DNA from: Streptomyces sp. NBC_01142
GTDB taxonomy: Bacteria; Actinomycetota; Actinomycetes; Streptomycetales; Streptomycetaceae
Length of the DNA stretch: 42,286 nucleotides
Assembly (NCBI RefSeq): GCF_026341125.1
Contig: NZ_JAPEOR010000011.1
Location: 1-42,286 of the forward strand
Direction of reading: 5' to 3'
In this document: positions 41,259-42,286 of the stretch, one piece after another
Numbering within the stretch: the stretch's first letter is position 1
Layout: each line of letters begins with the position of its first letter
Made by a program: the position numbers and the translations under genes
The notes under the pieces: generated by a model
Databases searched by the model: none
What the model was told of the DNA's origin: nothing
What the model saw: the letters and a program-made list of their open reading frames with translations, nothing else

Positions 41259-42284
41259 TCAGGCCACGGCCGTGCGCTGGGAAATTCGCTGAGCCGCGGC
41301 ACGGATGTCGTTCTTGCCCGCGCTCCGCGGGGCCAGCTCGACGGCGGCCTCCATCAAGGAAGCCGGGTCGACGATGAGCTCGGAGCACAACTGCTCGATG
41401 AGCGGGAAGAATCCGGAGTGCATGCCGATCACGCCGCCGAGCACCTGCATGTTCCGGTCTTCGGGCAGGAGGTCCAGGCTGGTCCGGCAGAAGTGCGCGA
41501 GCCTGGCCAGCTGCTTGTAGTCGAACCGATCTTCACCGAGAGTGCTGATGATCCCGGCCAGCGACTCGGTCTCCGCGTTGCCGGCGCCGCGGCCTATTCC
41601 GTCGAGCGTTCCGTCGACGATCGCGGCGCCCGCCTCGATCGCGGCGATGCTGTTCGCGTTTGCCATGCCCAGGTTGTCATGGCCGTGGAATCCGATGACG
41701 GAGAAGCTCTCCTTCGCGACGGCCACGTAGCGGTGGACGTCGCTGGGAAGCATGGAGCCGTACGAGTCCACCACGTACACACCGGCGATGGCGGGAGTGA
41801 CGCCACTCAGCAGGCCGGGAATCTCCTCAGCGGGCGTGCCGCTCGTCTTCATCAGGTTGAGGTAGACCTCGCCACAGATCTCGGTGGCGCGCTCGATGTA
41901 CTCGAGGTGGTCCGGGACCCGCTCGGGCTCCATGCCGATGCGGACGAACGACATTCCCTCGTCACAAAGTTCGCGGAGCGTGGAGAGCCGGCTGAACTCT
42001 GGCTGCGCGAACATGCCCCACGAGGTGGCCGTCAGCTCCTCCCGCGCGATCGCGCACCAGCGCGCGAGATCGATGTTGCAGGCCTTGATGCCGGACCGCT
42101 CCGCCTCGAAGCCGAGGCCGTGTCCGATCTCGACCTTGCCGATCGGCGTCTCATTGAGCCGGCCGAGGAGCTCACCGACGAACTTCTCGTCGAGCTGGAA
42201 GTCGACTGCGTAGGAACCATCACGCAGTGTCGCGTCAAGAATTTCCGCCTTCCGCGGCTGGAACGGCGGGGTATGTACTGCAGA
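41259..42284 (-). CDS. 4-hydroxy-2-oxovalerate aldolase-like enzyme, 5' end outside the window
   Basis: The frame is open to the right edge; 341 residues are visible and only a few N-terminal ones seem missing (DmpG is about 345). ILDATLRDGSYAVDFQ carries the DxTLRDG metal and base motif. VEIGHGLGFE corresponds to the EvaHGdG loop, GFHGHDNLGMANANS gives the HxH metal ligands, and LDGIGRGAGNAE is also typical. The family splits 4-hydroxy-2-oxo acids to pyruvate and an aldehyde, or runs backwards to build them. Homocitrate-synthase-like roles are less likely. It is the first visible gene of the operon, 33 bases before the next. Confidence 0.78.
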   Translation of the reverse strand, partial: SAVHTPPFQPRKAEILDATLRDGSYAVDFQLDEKFVGELLGRLNETPIGKVEIGHGLGFEAERSGIKACNIDLARWCAIAREELTATSWGMFAQPEFSRLSTLRELCDEGMSFVRIGMEPERVPDHLEYIERATEICGEVYLNLMKTSGTPAEEIPGLLSGVTPAIAGVYVVDSYGSMLPSDVHRYVAVAKESFSVIGFHGHDNLGMANANSIAAIEAGAAIVDGTLDGIGRGAGNAETESLAGIISTLGEDRFDYKQLARLAHFCRTSLDLLPEDRNMQVLGGVIGMHSGFFPLIEQLCSELIVDPASLMEAAVELAPRSAGKNDIRAAAQRISQRTAVA

Positions 42285-42286
42285 CA

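Overview
The window is high-GC actinobacterial DNA, very probably Streptomyces. Support comes from strong G/C at third codon positions, many GTG starts behind AGGAGG-like ribosome sites, and many Streptomyces-type accessory families. It reads as a variable region of a chromosome arm or a large linear plasmid, ending in a biosynthetic gene cluster. No ribosomal RNA, tRNA or CRISPR array was seen, and no core housekeeping genes.

Layout. (1) 0-3.3 kb is decayed accessory DNA: the 3' part of an unknown gene followed by a tight hairpin, gene remnants, a ribbon-helix-helix/Fic-like toxin-antitoxin pair behind GGTACC repeats, a small helix-turn-helix gene and a truncated paralogue of the gene at 10.5 kb. 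(2) 3.3-10 kb looks like a defence or DNA-processing island. It holds a 725-residue protein with a ParB-like patch, coupled to a GIY-YIG nuclease; a TIGR02391 protein with an RNPxxH motif; a stand-alone Ku protein; and a PD-(D/E)XK restriction-like protein. (3) 10-14.3 kb holds a GNAT acetyltransferase gene split into two halves by about 1.2 kb of foreign sequence, then a family 2 glycosyltransferase and a coupled small membrane protein and M48-like protease. (4) 14.3-16.5 kb is a long intergenic stretch with a 15-bp hairpin and an intact IS630-family element with perfect 30-bp inverted repeats. (5) 16.5-25.9 kb holds mostly uncharacterised Streptomyces genes, a RelE-type toxin pair, a tandem paralogue pair in which one copy carries three frameshifts, and a methyltransferase pseudogene.

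(6) 25.9-32.2 kb is a compact Tn7-like transposon: tnsA-, tnsB-, tnsC- and tniQ-like genes in one overlapping operon, plus one opposed cargo gene, between short repeat arrays. Its TniQ-like protein is unusual. A short TniQ-type N-terminus is followed by five tandem CxxC/CxxxC zinc-binding repeats. The tnsA end lies two bases after the stop codon of the decayed methyltransferase gene.

(7) 32.3-42.3 kb is one leftward operon running off the right edge. In order of transcription it encodes a 4-hydroxy-2-oxovalerate aldolase-like enzyme, a fumarylacetoacetate-hydrolase-family enzyme, a free-standing NRPS adenylation-carrier protein, a class II asparagine synthetase, a type II thioesterase, a FAD/NAD(P)-binding oxidoreductase, an ATP-grasp amino-acid ligase and an EamA exporter. 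My inference is that the first two enzymes build or trim an unusual 2-oxo acid or amino acid. The A-T protein and ligase would activate and join it, the asparagine synthetase would amidate an acid, the thioesterase would clear or release the carrier, and EamA would export the product. There is no condensation domain, so peptide bonds probably come from the ATP-grasp enzyme.

Several genes carry clear one-base frameshifts (840-1007, 7139-7519, 20983-21739, 24834-25084, 25228-25882). Gene decay and sequencing indels cannot be told apart from this sequence alone.
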